The notes under the pieces: model-generated
Told to the model about the DNA's origin: nothing
The model's database searches: none
The model's input: the letters and a program-made list of their open reading frames with translations, nothing else
Made by a program: the position numbers and the translations under genes
NCBI GenBank assembly: GCA_015501595.1
Contig: JADNRX010000175.1
Span: 1-64,000, forward strand
Direction: 5' to 3'
DNA from: Hymenopellis radicata
Taxonomy: Eukaryota; Basidiomycota; Agaricomycetes; Agaricales; Physalacriaceae
DNA length: 64,000 bases
In this document: piece by piece, positions 1-11,364 of the stretch
Position numbering within the stretch: the first letter of the stretch is position 1
How the letters are laid out: each line of letters starts with the position of its first letter

Positions 1-14
1 CGAAGAAGCAGTAG
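1..14 (+). CDS. OPI3-like phospholipid methyltransferase,3' end only
   Basis: The first 14 bases read as the last residues (A)KKQ and a TAG stop, identical to the ends of the OPI3-like genes at 12403 and 28378. The rest of this gene lies left of the window. It may be the intact parent of the two copies inside the window, but that cannot be seen here. Confidence 0.7.
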
Positions 15-1053
15 ATTTTGAGGGGCAGAGGAGGTGCCAAAAATTATTGATTCTTACGACTCTGATGGTTAATACCTAGAATAGAGGTAGACTGGGTTCA
101 ACTAATCTTGATGCGACGTGTTTTCCGCCTCTTGACTAGCCGAGCGCACCACATCGGGTCACCTTTTTGTCAATAAAACCTCGTCCGTTGTCTATGTTAT
201 ATATACCTCACCGTTGAGACCGGCATACGCTGCCTACCTTTGGGTAAAGGCAAAAACGTTCCAAGTGTGCTTAGTCTCTTTGTACTTCAACTTGTACCAC
301 TCTCCAAATCCCATCCACACACCAATTTGGGATAAGCATCCTGCTTGGCCTTGGGCTCATGTTGTGATGTCGTCGTTCGGAAGTGCATGTGTCCGGTGTT
401 CCCCTTCTCAAGACGCAGGATTGCTTTATGCGCACGTATGTCCTTGACCATCCATGTTTTATCGTGTCATTCAACATCACAACATATATGCGTCTCCCCC
501 TTGACAGGCGAACTTCAAGTGGGGGGACTTTGTCTGGGCGAGCCTGCCAACTTGACTCCAGTGCAAGCGGGCGCCGTGTCAGTACAACTCCTCGTATCAT
601 TTGCTGTACAACCAGATATGTCTGGTAACACCGACCCCCGACAAAGCTCCCGCGGAATGCATCAGTCGGAATGTTAGACTAGACACCCTTCTCGTTACTA
701 ATCGTCCTACGCTACGTTTAGCCAAGAGGCAGCCCCCAGAGCTAGCGGGGGCTCCAACAACCACCAATAAATTGCGACGGACTGGCGGAAGAAGAGTAGA
801 GTATTCGGCTAAAAGTACAGTAAACGGAGAAATGACAAGAAAAATAGATGATACAGATGGGATGCATACGAGAAATAAGTAAGGACAGACATAAGGAAGA
901 GAGATTGATGGGTGGGTTAAATGCGACGAGTGAGCTAAACTCAACGGTCAGAAAGGCTTCTAGAACAACATCAATAATACGCACCTCGCTCGGTGATCTC
1001 GGTGATATGCCTGAAAGAGGTTAGAGGGCGTGCAGCCACGCAGTATGCCAAAG
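1..1053. repeat. Segmental duplication, copy 0 (right part only)
   Basis: This stretch matches 12390-13568 and 28365-29435 along its length. It starts inside the last codons of an OPI3-like gene and continues through the shared 3' flank. It is the most diverged copy: it lacks short blocks present in the other two, for example about 24 bases between 'tctgggc' and 'gcctgccaac' near 535, and has a shortened stretch near 985-1000. It runs further right than copy 2, ending about 1053 where the match to copy 1 stops. No convincing gene was found in the flank itself; several short open frames are not conserved between copies. Confidence 0.9.
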
Positions 1054-1384
1054 ACGTACAGAAGACGCGTCGAAGACGCTTTAAAGAGAGGACGCGCCGC
1101 AGACGCTGAGAGGAAGGATGAGCGCCGCAGACGCACGATGAGCACTCACAGAATTAAGATCACTCAAAGGTGAGAGATCTCAAAACTACGTCCTGCTTAC
1201 GACCTGAGTGTGGTGGAGACGTATGAGTGCTAGGGTTCATAGATAGAGGAAGTGCACTCACTCGACGATTACCCTTGCCGTTTAACCTCGAATACAAGTT
1301 GTCAATAGGGGTAGCGGGCCTTGCCGTTAAACGGCGTTACCCGCATTAGCTCCAGGCCTGTACTTACCTAATCATGTCCTGGTC
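1054..1384. other. Intergenic, no gene seen
   Basis: Purine-rich sequence after the end of the duplicated segment, with short repeats of 'cgccgcagacgc' and 'gaagacgc' near 1050-1135. It is presumably promoter sequence of the RRM gene that follows. No RNA gene or reading frame could be supported. Confidence 0.4.
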
Positions 1385-2100
1385 ATGTCCATGACGAGGT
1401 GGGCCAATCTCATTCGCGCCAATGCACGCGCCCTCACGACTGTCTCGCGCCGCGGCGGCCGCTCTTTGTCGTCGCGTGCGTCGCTAGCGCGTCCGACCCT
1501 GCTGCACCAGACACGTACGACACATGCTGCTCAGTGGATGAGCGATGAGTCAAGTGCCCAGCCCCGCAACATTCTGTACCTTGGCAATCTGCCCTTCAAC
1601 ATGGAGGAGGACAACATTCGGAATGAGCTGCAGCAATTTGGCGTCATCACCAACATCCACAAGGGTGCGTTTTTTTGCATCTAGCATTGCGGCAGTTCAT
1701 CACTTACTCTTTTTTTCGATTGCAGGCGCCGCCGGGGCTGAGGTGACCAGGCGGCTGCGCCATAGTTGAGCCGGGCGATGCTGCGACCAAGTGGCTGGGC
1801 CATAGTCCAGTTTGAGACGGAAGAAGCAGCAGCAAGTGTAATGCGCGCGCAGCCTTTCACATTCAGCGGACGCACTGCACTCATAGAATGGGCGGAGAAG
1901 CAGAGCGTCGCTGCGGTGCGGTCCGAGCAAGTTCCCTCGTTGACGCTTATGGTGGCCAACCTGTCCTACGAGGCCTCTGAGCGGGATATGTACGAAATCT
2001 TTTCCAGATATGGCCCTCTCAAGCGCGTGACTGTTGGTACACCTTTGTTTTTAGACAGTCTTCCTTGGACCGTCGCGGCAGCAGCTCAAAGTAGAAGTAG
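1385..2100 (+). pseudogene. Mitochondrial-type RNA-binding (RRM) protein, broken and 3'-truncated
   Basis: The first exon encodes a basic, Ser/Arg-rich leader that looks like a mitochondrial presequence, then an RRM beginning with the RNP2-like motif ILYLGNLPF and a helix ending in FGVITNIHKG. A 5' splice site follows (intron about 1664-1725). The RNP1 strand is recognisable further on as GWAIVQFETEEAA, and a second RRM starts with LTLMVANLSYEASERDMYEIF. Between the two halves of RRM1 the frame is interrupted by a TAG and a repeated 'gccatagt', and RRM2 stops after RVTVG with no further beta strands found in the next kilobase. I infer a decayed, truncated copy of a two-RRM mitochondrial RNA-binding gene. 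It is a different family member from the RRM gene at 10540-11146. Confidence 0.65.
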
Positions 2101-3364
2101 TTGTTGAAATCAATGCATTGTTTTACTACTACACGGCGCGAACGGCAAGTATTTACTACAAAAGTCTAAGCGAGAGACAAGTCTACTGATTGCACAGGCA
2201 CGTCTCGCTAAAGAGCACTTTTTAGCTCAGAGGACGTACTGTCAAGGTGCCCTGCTAAGGTGTTTGGGCTCCTCGGGCGAGATTCAAACCGAAAGAGGTC
2301 CGTTACCTGGGGATGGGGCTGGCGAGTACAGCGTTCAAGTCTCTCGCAGCTAGAATCAAAAAAAAAAGGAGTCTCGGTGGCTGATTTAGCTGCCCCAAGG
2401 AGGGCTGGCAGGAAACCAGGCAAACATCACCTGCGCGCAAGGTTGGTTTTGGGTAGGGTCAACCCCATTAAGCCACACGGGCCCCAACATCCCATGCCTG
2501 GTTCGCGCAGTCCCCGGAGTGGGCAGTGCGAGACTCACATCTGAGCCTCACACCGTGGTGTTTGCCCCAGCACACACGGACGAACTAAGCAGGTTTGTTA
2601 GCTGAAGTGACGCGAGTTACTGTTACACACCGTGCTGCCCGGAGACTCGTAGCACTGAAGCTTGCGAGTCGAGGCAGGAACAAGAAGATAGTCAGTGAGA
2701 GAAATATGAAGTCAACACCTAGAAGCGAACTAAATCAGATGGCGATGAGAGTAGAACACAAGAAGGCACTTACTTGCGTTGACAGAACAGTGAGTATCTA
2801 GACGATGAACAAGTCAATCAATGATCAGAGTACCACGCAAGACACTTACTCGACATAGAGTCTAGAGAGCAGGCAACAGCGACGACAAGAGGACAGTACG
2901 AGGGGGCATAGTGACAGCATAACGGTGAGAAGGGAAGGAGGCGATGAGATTGATGGGAGTTCTGGTGGTCTTTATACCTCTTCAACATTAAAGTTTGATT
3001 TATGAAGCGGTCGTCTGGGCCCCCCGTTACTCATGCGCAGTTCTGTGCGCTCCGTCGCATCAGAATCGAATGATGTGGCGAAAGTATTGTTCTGTGTGGC
3101 CAAATATATGTTCTCAATGAAAGCATTCTCCCGCAGTTTCATTCAAAGCGGACTGTCATTAGGAATCGAAAGAGACACATATTGTGGTGCTACCTACCAC
3201 ACGAATTTGTGTAGTGCAAGAATAAGAAAGCGTTATTAGCTGCATAGCCCGGAGACTACCAGGGCAGTCTTAGCGAATGATGCGACAAATATTGTGGAAT
3301 GACGGCAGGTACGTACCTTGACTCTGCGTATTTACACTTGAGTAGCTCGAACTCGATGCCTATA
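2101..3364. other. No gene recognised
   Basis: About 1.2 kb after the truncated RRM gene. It contains an A10 run near 2351 and a purine-rich stretch at 2680-2950, but no splice-consistent coding region and no motif from a known family. It may be sequence that replaced the lost 3' end of the RRM gene. Confidence 0.4.
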
Positions 3365-3608
3365 CTGTAGCGTTTCAACCGTAACTTCACAGCCTGTGAC
3401 CCGTTATGGTCTGAAGTTACAGCAAACAGCTTCACAGACCCTTAAATTGCCTTATTTGGACAGTCCCACCTATGGCGGGACCTGAAATTTCCTTATTTGA
3501 AGTCTGGTGCCTGGCAAAAGTGGTCTGTGACCCGTTATGGTGTATATATAGCTTCACTTCAAAGACCTCCGTGACCCGTTATGTGAATTTGCGGTCGAAA
3601 CGCTACAG
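3365..3608. mobile_element. MITE, TA-target family (copy 1)
   Basis: A 244-bp element flanked by TA on both sides (3363-3364 and 3609-3610). The ends are inverted repeats: CTGTAGCGTTTCAACCG on the left and the complement of CTGTAGCGTTTCGACCG on the right. Inside, the phrase GTGACCCGTTATG occurs three times. No coding capacity. TA target duplication and short CTGTA-type ends fit a non-autonomous Tc1/mariner-pogo-like element. Related copies are at 11975-12227 and 40441-40695, with a remnant at 28102-28166. Confidence 0.85.
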
Positions 3609-3610
3609 TA

Positions 3611-4600
3611 CAACGGTGAATCAGTGTGACTAGATATATCTATCCAATATAGAAAGAAGATTTACCTCCCGTTAAATGCGCCACGAAGAAATCTCCAGAC
3701 AAGGATCTGAATCAAGCGTTAGTCAAGGCAACGATCAGGCGCCCAAAGAGATCTTACACACGGGAATATTCCTCCGGCGGGGACCTGAATTTTGTCTCTG
3801 TGCAACGGTCAGTTTGGATTCCTCATTCCGACTCTCCCACTTACTGCCACCTTCACTGCAAACTGTCGCGGTAAGCTCGTTCTTCTCTCCATCCCGCTTG
3901 TCTGCTGACGATTCGTCCTGTCAGCATGTTTGTACCTGCAAGGTAAATTGCCTCACCGTTGGTAAGTTCTTCCCACTGAAGTTTCGTGTAGTCTTTGGGT
4001 TTCCGACTTGAGGAAGGCGCCAAGGTAAGTAATTGGAACGTCTGCATAGCCCGTATATTGACGAGTCGAGCTCCAGACACCCGCTCAATTCGTCGAGATC
4101 CGCGCTTAGAAAGGCCGGAACACCAAAGAAGTCGGGAACGGTGCGTGAAGTGGTCTAGGTGATCTCCAGAGTTCTTATTGTCCCCAGAGTCTTACCAGCT
4201 CAAATCATCGAGATTCGCTGTCGGAATATGGAGGAGACAAGTCCAATCGGAGACCAGGAGCGTGTTGAGGGCCCACGCCAGTTTGACGGCCACAGTTTGG
4301 TTATCAGCCGCCATGCGATCCAGAAGGAGCACACGATGAGCGAGAGATGCTCAATTAGTCGAGAACCGGGGTCAGATTTACGGGAGTAGAGAGACGGAGA
4401 TACACGGAGGAGATGGCGGCGGTGAGTGGTCGTATTCGGCGTCATTCCAGAAGGACTGACACACGGGAGCCACAGAGATTATCGCATGGCAAAAGGGGCC
4501 GAATCAAAAACACGCGAAGGGTCAATTGAGGGAGACGCCAGCGGTACGACGTGATGGCAAGAGGAAGACCACACCGATCAACATTCATCCCAATCGGGCA
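3611..4600. other. No gene recognised
   Basis: Sequence between the MITE and the degenerate repeat field. Short open frames such as 3676-4011 have no recognisable domain and no consistent splice sites. Nothing further can be supported. Confidence 0.35.
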
Positions 4601-4660
4601 ACTTCAAGGTTTGCTTCATACCGTCAAGTCCGCCATCTTTGAAACTGATTCTTTTCAGAT

Positions 4661-5400
4661 ATGACGCGTCGGCGCCTTCGGCGCCTCCAGAATCGACAGT
4701 GACTCGGATTTTATTACACCTAAAACACGACTAACGGAACCTTGGGGAATCAAGCAGCATAGACGGCCTCGCCGGCCAGGCTTGGATTTTATGCGAAAAG
4801 TGCATTTTTCAGCTCATTTTTTTCGTCTTTTTGGGCTTAATTGTGCCCTAGATTACCTTTAAATATCCCCGTGGAATGCGTGAGTCGCCATCTCTCGGCG
4901 TCGTTGATTCCAAGTTGATTGGGAGAACAGAGCATTCAGACTGGAGGCTGGCCGCGGTGGTTCGCCACCGCGATTCGGCAGCGTTCAAATGGCTCGCTGC
5001 CATAGAAACGAACTCTTGATTCTTGGGCAGTGTCGGCTGTCCTCGCCGGACCGGCTTTTGGTCCAGGCAAAACGGTGTGTTTTCAATTCGATTCCAGCTA
5101 CTATTTCTGACTTGTTTTCAATAGATCCAATTCATCGATGCATCAAACACGGTATGTTATGGTGTATACCTCGTGAACTTCTCATCTTATAACCCGCCAA
5201 AGAACAACGCGACGTCTTAGGAGCATGCCATCTCGCACGTCTCCAGCGTGTATTGGCCTCGCCGGCCCGGCTTTTTTTTTTTCGGGAAAATGGTGCCAAG
5301 GTTTCGTTTAAATTTCGCCTTCCATTCTGACCTGTTTTCCTTAGTTCCTTCGCTTATTACCGTCAGATTTTCACAGGATTCGATTCGTACAGAGACCACG
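4661..5400. repeat. Degenerate dispersed repeat units and hairpins
   Basis: A short unit beginning CCTCGCCGG and followed by a T-rich/A-rich tract recurs near 4768, 5042 and 5253. Between them lie simple hairpins, such as CGCGGTGGTTCGCCACCGCG near 4954 and GGCGCCTTCGGCGCC near 4668. No coding region is supported. It leads directly into the three-unit tandem array that follows. Confidence 0.6.
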
Positions 5401-5403
5401 CGC

Positions 5404-6640
5404 CGCTGATGGCGATCTGGATCTGGTTGCCTCCGGATTTATGGATGGATTTGGACACGTGTGGGCGGCGGAGTTGTTTAGGTACGTTATCTTGTTCTCG
5501 ACATTCTTGCGCTAACTGTTATCCCAGGGCCACACGTTCACCGCAGTGAACAGCGGCACTTCCGCCACTGCGCTCGTCTGGCGAGCTTTCCACTGCTTCG
5601 ATAACGATGGTCGCCCAATATCCACGCCACACTTTGATTGTAGCATCTGTTCACCTCGAGGAAGATACCAAGTTCGTCAGCGTCATCGGGACACACCTTC
5701 GACAGCCATCAACACCACCTCGTCGCCACAGTCGCTCTCTTTCGCTAGACGGCCTCAACTCACAGAATCCTTCTGATTCCACGGACCTATGCTCAGGCGC
5801 CGAGCCTTCGGATAATTCTACCCGCTGATTCCGATTTAAATCTGACGGAGGTCGGGTTTATGGATGCTTTGGGACGCGTCGGTTACAAATTCGTTTTCTG
5901 TACGTTACTGCTGCCTACCTCGCTTCCTGAACTAACGACATGACTTAGTGCCTGAGCATCAATAGAATCGCAGTGAGCAGTGGCGTTGTCGCCGCTGCGC
6001 TCGCGCTGCGAGCTACTCACTGCGAGGATAACGACATCAATCCGATTTCACACCACACTTCAACCAGAATTTCCCCGACATAGGCGCTGGGCTCGGCGAT
6101 CTCTCTCGCCACTACAGTACCTGCTCCATACCCTCCTCTTCCTCTTCTTTCCCTGCTACCGGCTCCACAGCTAAACCTGACCAGCACTCTGCCAATTCCA
6201 ACACGGTCCAAAGCCCTCGCCCGCGCCCAGTCTTCGGCTCCTAAACGATTAGCCGCTGATGGCGATTTAGATCTCACGGCCTTCGGGTTTATACACGCAT
6301 TTGGACGTCCTGGTGACGAATTCGTCTTGGTCTACCGCGCTTTCAGGACTAACACCTTATTGCAGTGCCTGAATTATTGTATCTTCGCAGTGACCAGCGG
6401 CGTTACCGCCGCTGCACCCGTGCTGCGAGCCTCCCACTTCGATGCTAACGTGTCTTTGGAACAAGCGAACCAACTCGACGCCACCCACCTCGACTTCTGT
6501 CCACGCTCTGGATACACGACGGCAGATGAGCAGCGCCTCTGACAGTGGAGACGAATGGGATCTGAGCGTCGTTGTTGATGAAGACATGCTCAGGACGGGA
6601 GTACGTTCAATTTCGGGTGCATTATGGTACGTACCTCTAA
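5404..6640 (+). repeat. Three-unit tandem repeat (about 400 bp each) with conserved exon-intron-exon pattern
   Basis: Units start near 5404, 5826 and 6251. Each begins with a coding-like exon: AADGDLDLVASGFMDGFG, ADSDLNLTEVGFMDALGR and AADGDLDLTAFGFIHAFG. Each is followed by an intron with GT start, a perfect CTAAC branch site and a YAG acceptor (for example 5482-5527), then a GC-rich palindromic block beginning GCAGTGA and a second coding-like exon. The frame does not stay open across all junctions. A Ser/Asp-rich start (MSSASDSGDEWDLSVVVDED) follows the third unit near 6525 and has its own intron. I read this as a tandemly amplified, partly decayed small gene of unknown function. Confidence 0.6.
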
Positions 6641-6649
6641 AACTATTTT

Positions 6650-7532
6650 GATTATTCCACGGAGCTAATACATTCCTAGATCATTGACAACAGCAACTCA
6701 GTGCCGTCATTCTGCGCTATGTTGGTGCCGTTAGATTAACACCATAGGCACGGATGGACTGACCGACATAGTAGGGCGACGGAGAGCCGTATTGGCGGGG
6801 TTCATTTGAATAGAATACGCGTACATGTACAGCCTTGTTGTAGATACGTTTCAATGAATTTGGTTTACCTCCCATTCTTGTGCTCGAAAGTAGACAGTAT
6901 TTAGGCGAAAACCTTACCGTAGTCTTGAAATCTGTTACTTATCAAAAACCAGAAATGCGTATATCGACAATTAAACTCCATTGAAGGTCTCTACAACCGT
7001 CTAATTGCTCTCCAGAACACAGTATGAGATCCCACTAAAACATGGTAGACACCCAAAGGTGGACATAAACACATACATGGAGATACTGGACCTCTCGACA
7101 CTTACGGACAAGTGAGTACGGTCGAAACATCCAAATACGACTTCTCGAAAACTTCGTCCAGGGTGAGCTAGCAAACCAGTGCAAGTGATATAACGTACCT
7201 TGAATATGATGTCCGTCGGGTCGCCATGTTGACTTCACGTATTCGCTGGTGGGAATTCACTCCGCTCTATGAATGGGTAACCCAAGTCATGTCAACGTTC
7301 CAGGCATCCAATCAGCTCGGAATTAGCGGTAGAACATCCTTTTTGAATGGTGCCATACAAGTATGGCAACCCCAAGTGATCGGTATCACTTGAACTCGAA
7401 CCACCACATGTCCAAGTTCAAAGTGGTTACACCAACTCACCTTCATGCTCTCCCACTCTCTCGCGCCTCTCACTCGCCTGAATTTACTTGGAGACTCTTG
7501 ATAGCATTACGTAACACTGATTCCGATGGTCG
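6650..7532. other. No gene recognised
   Basis: AT-richer sequence after the tandem repeat. Only short open frames, none with a domain or conserved splice pattern. Confidence 0.35.
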
Positions 7533-8012
7533 TTGAGGCGGAGAACACGCTTTGAGGACGAGATATCGCGTCAGAGGCTCTGGGACGCATCTAGGACCCT
7601 GCACATCGATGACACGAGGATTTCTGGACCCTGTGACGTCTCTGCAATCTTATCTGGCCGACCTCGGATGTGGGGAAATGACGCGCAAGTCGTCTTCCTC
7701 CTCCGTCCCTCTGACACTTTTTGGGTAACAGTCGTTTCCCGCTTGATTTTGTTCACTTTGACGCCTGGGACAGGTGTATGTACTCTGAATATACGTTCTG
7801 CGACACTCACCCCGCCTCTGACCGAGTTGAATTCAACGTCAAGGCGCGATTCGCACTGTGTCACCAGAATGCGGACAAGGTTCGTACCTTTTCCGTGTTT
7901 CGACGGGGCTAATTTCATGCTGACTGATATCACATGTTAATAGAACGTAAACGGGAACCTTTCTCTGTTCTTAGAAGGGTGGAACGATCAACGCGAAGCG
8001 TTGCAACTGTCT
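7533..8012 (+). CDS. Possible spliced hypothetical gene
   Basis: Three segments look coding. The first is 7533-7724. The second, about 7760-7880, reads CMYSEYTFCDTHPASDRVEF and continues to CHQNADK. After an intron (gttcgt...taatag) a last exon reads NVNGNLSLFLEGWNDQREAL and ends in TGA near 8011. The splice between the first two segments does not keep the frame with the obvious GT/AG pair, so the gene is either decayed or my model is wrong. No family recognised. Confidence 0.3.
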
Positions 8013-9636
8013 GGGTGAAAAACCCATTCTGTAAGTTTTCAATATCCCCGAGCCCAGACGCCGCTGACTGACTCCCATCAGATTCTCAGGGGCAGACCCT
8101 GCACCTAATTCCAGCGTTTTGGCTCTTGGAACCTTGCTTTGAAGAACGGGAAACTCGCTACGGTGCATTCTGGATGTCAAGGTAAGTTTCTTTCTGTTTG
8201 GGTTTAGTATGTGTGCTAGAGTCTTACTTATCTCAGATTTTCATTCTTTTCTTGCTTGTATCGCTGCTATTTTCACCGTGTTGCTCAGGGCGGAGACTCT
8301 CGTCACTAAGCGAAATGTGTGGCGGCGCACTATGCGCCTGAATCTTCTTGGATCTGCCCCCATCAAATGTCCGTGTGTCACGGCGCCCGATCAACAGCTT
8401 TGATATCCATCTTATTGCGTGTACGTATCTATGGGAAGCCATTAAAAGGCGATGGAATTCGCTGAGAATCATCATTCCACCTTCCCTTCCTTCCTTTTCC
8501 CTCTGCATACCTTTCTTCTCCCGGTTCGTCTCATTCTCTGATACCATGCCCTTCTCATCGTTCTGTAGATGGGCTCGTCGCTGCTGACGATGTTCCCGCC
8601 CATCGTATTTGCCGGACATCACCGCGACGACGACGCGTTTAAAACGTGACCGACTTATGTTTGTTGATGAACACCCGGGTTTCTTCCTACCACCATCATC
8701 GTCGATTTCTTTCCAGACTGCCATCATCCGTCAGCGCCTTCGCCCTCGGTATTCCGCACTCTGGTATGTCTAGCTGTTTGTCTTGTTGTGGACGAGCCCG
8801 CTGACGACTTTGTCAGAAGATTTTGGTTGTCGTCATTGACCGCGATGTGGAGGACATTATCCCGCCACTCCTCCTTGGATACGGGCTAAGAGCCACTCTG
8901 TGCATCATTGTTGCTGCGTCTCATATACGTCGTACTCATTGCCCGCCCTTTTGTTAGATGTCGGGCAGGTCTTCGGGGCCTTGGTTACCACTTTGACGGT
9001 TCGTTCACCTTTGCCTTTTCATGCCGCCCAATCGTTTAATTCTGCTCCAGCAATAACCACGTCTACCATGGACTGGAGCCTAGGACTATCCCTTGCAGCA
9101 ATTTTGCCCTTGCCTCCCAGATAGCGCCGACAAGCATGAACTCGTCTCGACCCAAATGGTAAGCAGACCTTGTTGGTTTCTCTTCCTCACTAACCACTGT
9201 GGCAGACCTCTGGACTATAACCGACGTCGCCGGCGTTGCTTGGGACGTTGTCTTCGCGACGTGTCCCTATCCCATTTGGCTTCGCGCCGGTGGGATGAAT
9301 CCGACGTCGACGCTCCTCTGGATATGACTCTCGACCATCGGTATAGCTTTGGTTATTCCCGCCCTGTCCTGGTTGGTCCTAGTCTCGTTCTCACTGTGAT
9401 TTGTTGGTGCGTTTGCTTTGCTTGACGACGAGCTCGCTGAGGAGGCGTTTACCTAGGCGTACCTGCATCGCGCCTGCATATTCACCAATGGCGGTCCTTG
9501 ATGTCATGCACCTCGTATTCAACGTCGTCTGCGTCTGACTTGGCGATCTCGGTCATCGATATCAACAGCCCGATGCGAGCAGCGGGACGACGCCGTATTT
9601 TGAATGACACTGGCTTCACGAACGTCAATGCCCAGT
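8013..9636 (+). other. Intron-like signals but no resolvable gene
   Basis: Good splice signals occur on the plus strand (GTAAGTTT at 8182, GTATGTCTAG at 8763) around short coding-like stretches, for example KILVVVIDRDVEDIIPPLLL near 8815. They do not join into one open frame. I list it as a probable remnant of one or more spliced genes, function unknown. Confidence 0.3.
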
Positions 9637-10539
9637 GCAGCCATCGGTGGCACGCTCATCGTTGAAAGGTGCAGTTTTGTAGTTCGATCTGCTTGTTTAG
9701 AACTGATGTCGTGTTCCATAAAGCTGAGCTCGACTTGGAGGTGGTAGATATGGCCGTCGTTGTTGTCATGGGCGTGGGCGAGAGGCTGGGATCGGTTGTG
9801 CGGAAGAAGCATAGTGAGTCTCCTTCGAGTCGGCCTCTGTTTGGGCTTGTCCATCCGCTGCTTGTCGAGATGGTGAGCTTGTCTTGGATGCTTTCTATGC
9901 CCTCGCTGATTGACCTCTCTCACAGGAATCAAGGCAAGTCTGTTCGTATTTTCCCCTTGCAGTCAATTCCTACAGTGGTATCGACTTGCTCACTGGTAAG
10001 TCTCGTTCTGGTTCTTCGAATTCACCACTCACGCCGCCTTGTCCAGTCCTCGAGCCGAGGTGTACGTAGCATTGTGGTGAGTGAGTCTGCCCCTTTTCGA
10101 AGATGTTAAAACTAATGCGGTTTTTGTAGAATATAATTTGTTTTCTGCACAGCGGGGATAGAGTAAGTAACGTACAATAGATAGATATATGGCCAGAAGT
10201 AAGGCCAGCGTAAGGCTGAGTACATACGGCCAGTAAGTGAGGACTCTCGAGAGCAGGACTCGCCAACGCCTGCAAGACGTGTCTTCATCTCGGCGCGGTA
10301 TCTCCACCGATCTCCTCAGGTTGAGGTCGAGTACACGCTGCGACGCCTTCACACCCTACTCTGCTCATCCCATCAGCACCCACACCGAACACAGCCGTCG
10401 TCGCCTCCACTCTTCCCCCCAGGGCTCCCATCCTCACCAGCACCAACCGTCTTCCTCTCCCTCATGTTCTTCCCCGATACACCTCCAAGCCCGTCCTCCG
10501 CGACATGAAGCCTATACTGGCTACGCGCCGCATCCTCTG

Positions 10540-11146
10540 TCAACTCGATGGGACGCGAGTCGAGTTGGCGGGAACGGGTACGAGGTTGAGTGTGACGCCG
10601 TGCATCTTGGCGCTCTCGTATAAGCGCAGCGAGTCTGCGAAATTGGCGAACTGGACGTGTGCGAAGCCAGGTTTGGTGGGGGAGGCGGCAGGGACGAAGG
10701 AGAGGCGCTGGATGGGGCCGTAGGAGGTGGTCCAGGCGCGGAGGAGGGTGCTCAGTGCATGGGTGGAGGGCGTGGGGATGAAGGGTATCGTGCCGAGGAA
10801 GAGTGTATCGGTGGGTCGTGATGGAGGGCGGATGTCTGTAACGTGTGGACGGGCGTATTCCACGCTGAGCGGCTCGCCGTCGAGCGAGAGAGCGTTTTGC
10901 TGGTGTTCCATAAGAGCGGCTGTAGCAGCGGCTATGGGTTCGAATCCGACGGGGAGGAAATCGTGGCTGAGGTTATCCCGGAATGCTATCGTGAGTTTAG
11001 CGCCGTCCTCGTGTTGCGATCGACAACATACCTTTACTCGCTGAAACTATTCCCTTTAGATTCCTGAATGCAGGAGGTGCTCGCGTCTCCTGCGAGGAAG
11101 CATCCTTGGGAGTGCCGGGTACGTGTAGGATGGATCTTCTCCCCAT
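10540..11146 (-). CDS. Small two-RRM RNA-binding protein (copy 1)
   Basis: Two exons (11146-11032 and 10985-10540) joined across a 46-nt intron with GTATGT donor, CTAAACTCAC branch region and TAG acceptor; exon lengths sum to 561 nt, 186 aa. The first RRM is degenerate: SILHVPGTPKDAS stands in the RNP2 position and GFEPIAAATAALMEHQQNAL in the second half. The second RRM is clear, with RNP2 LFLGTIPF and RNP1 KPGFAHVQFANF. It starts 218 bp from the divergent OPI3-like gene, so the two may share a promoter. The protein is identical in copy 2. Role inferred only from the fold: RNA binding. An out-of-frame presequence-like peptide upstream (11234) was not used. Confidence 0.75.
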
Positions 11147-11364
11147 CTAGATGGACCCGCGTCGGATTCCATATGGGTTGGACGCGTCCTGTCGAGTACA
11201 GCCTCCCCAGCCGTCGAAGTATCGCTGCCAACATGATGAACGACTGGAGGCAAGGTGTCGGCCCGAGCATCCCGCCAAGGACTTCCGAAGTACACATCTG
11301 CAAATACAGTGCGCCTTCCTTTCCCCGCGACACGACATGAACGCACGCAGCCACCAAACTCTAC

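Noticed and set aside
2275..2345. Possible tRNA with GGTTTGAATCTCG on the minus strand
   Set aside because: No matching A box or acceptor stem at the right distance.
8233..8727. 164-codon minus-strand open frame
   Set aside because: Charged low-complexity composition, no domain, and overlapping plus-strand splice signals.
9519..10109. Open frames 9519-9932 (-) and 9669-10109 (+)
   Set aside because: The minus-strand frame crosses the duplication boundary and the plus-strand one crosses GTGAGT donor signals; no domain in either.
10505..11067. Several plus-strand open frames over the RRM gene (and the same at 26633-27195)
   Set aside because: They are shadows of the minus-strand RRM gene, whose two-exon model closes in frame and has RNP motifs.
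11068..11357. A minus-strand peptide MLAAILRRLGRLYSTGR as mitochondrial leader of the RRM protein
   Set aside because: Its frame runs to a stop, and no intron with proper length joins it in phase to the RRM exons.
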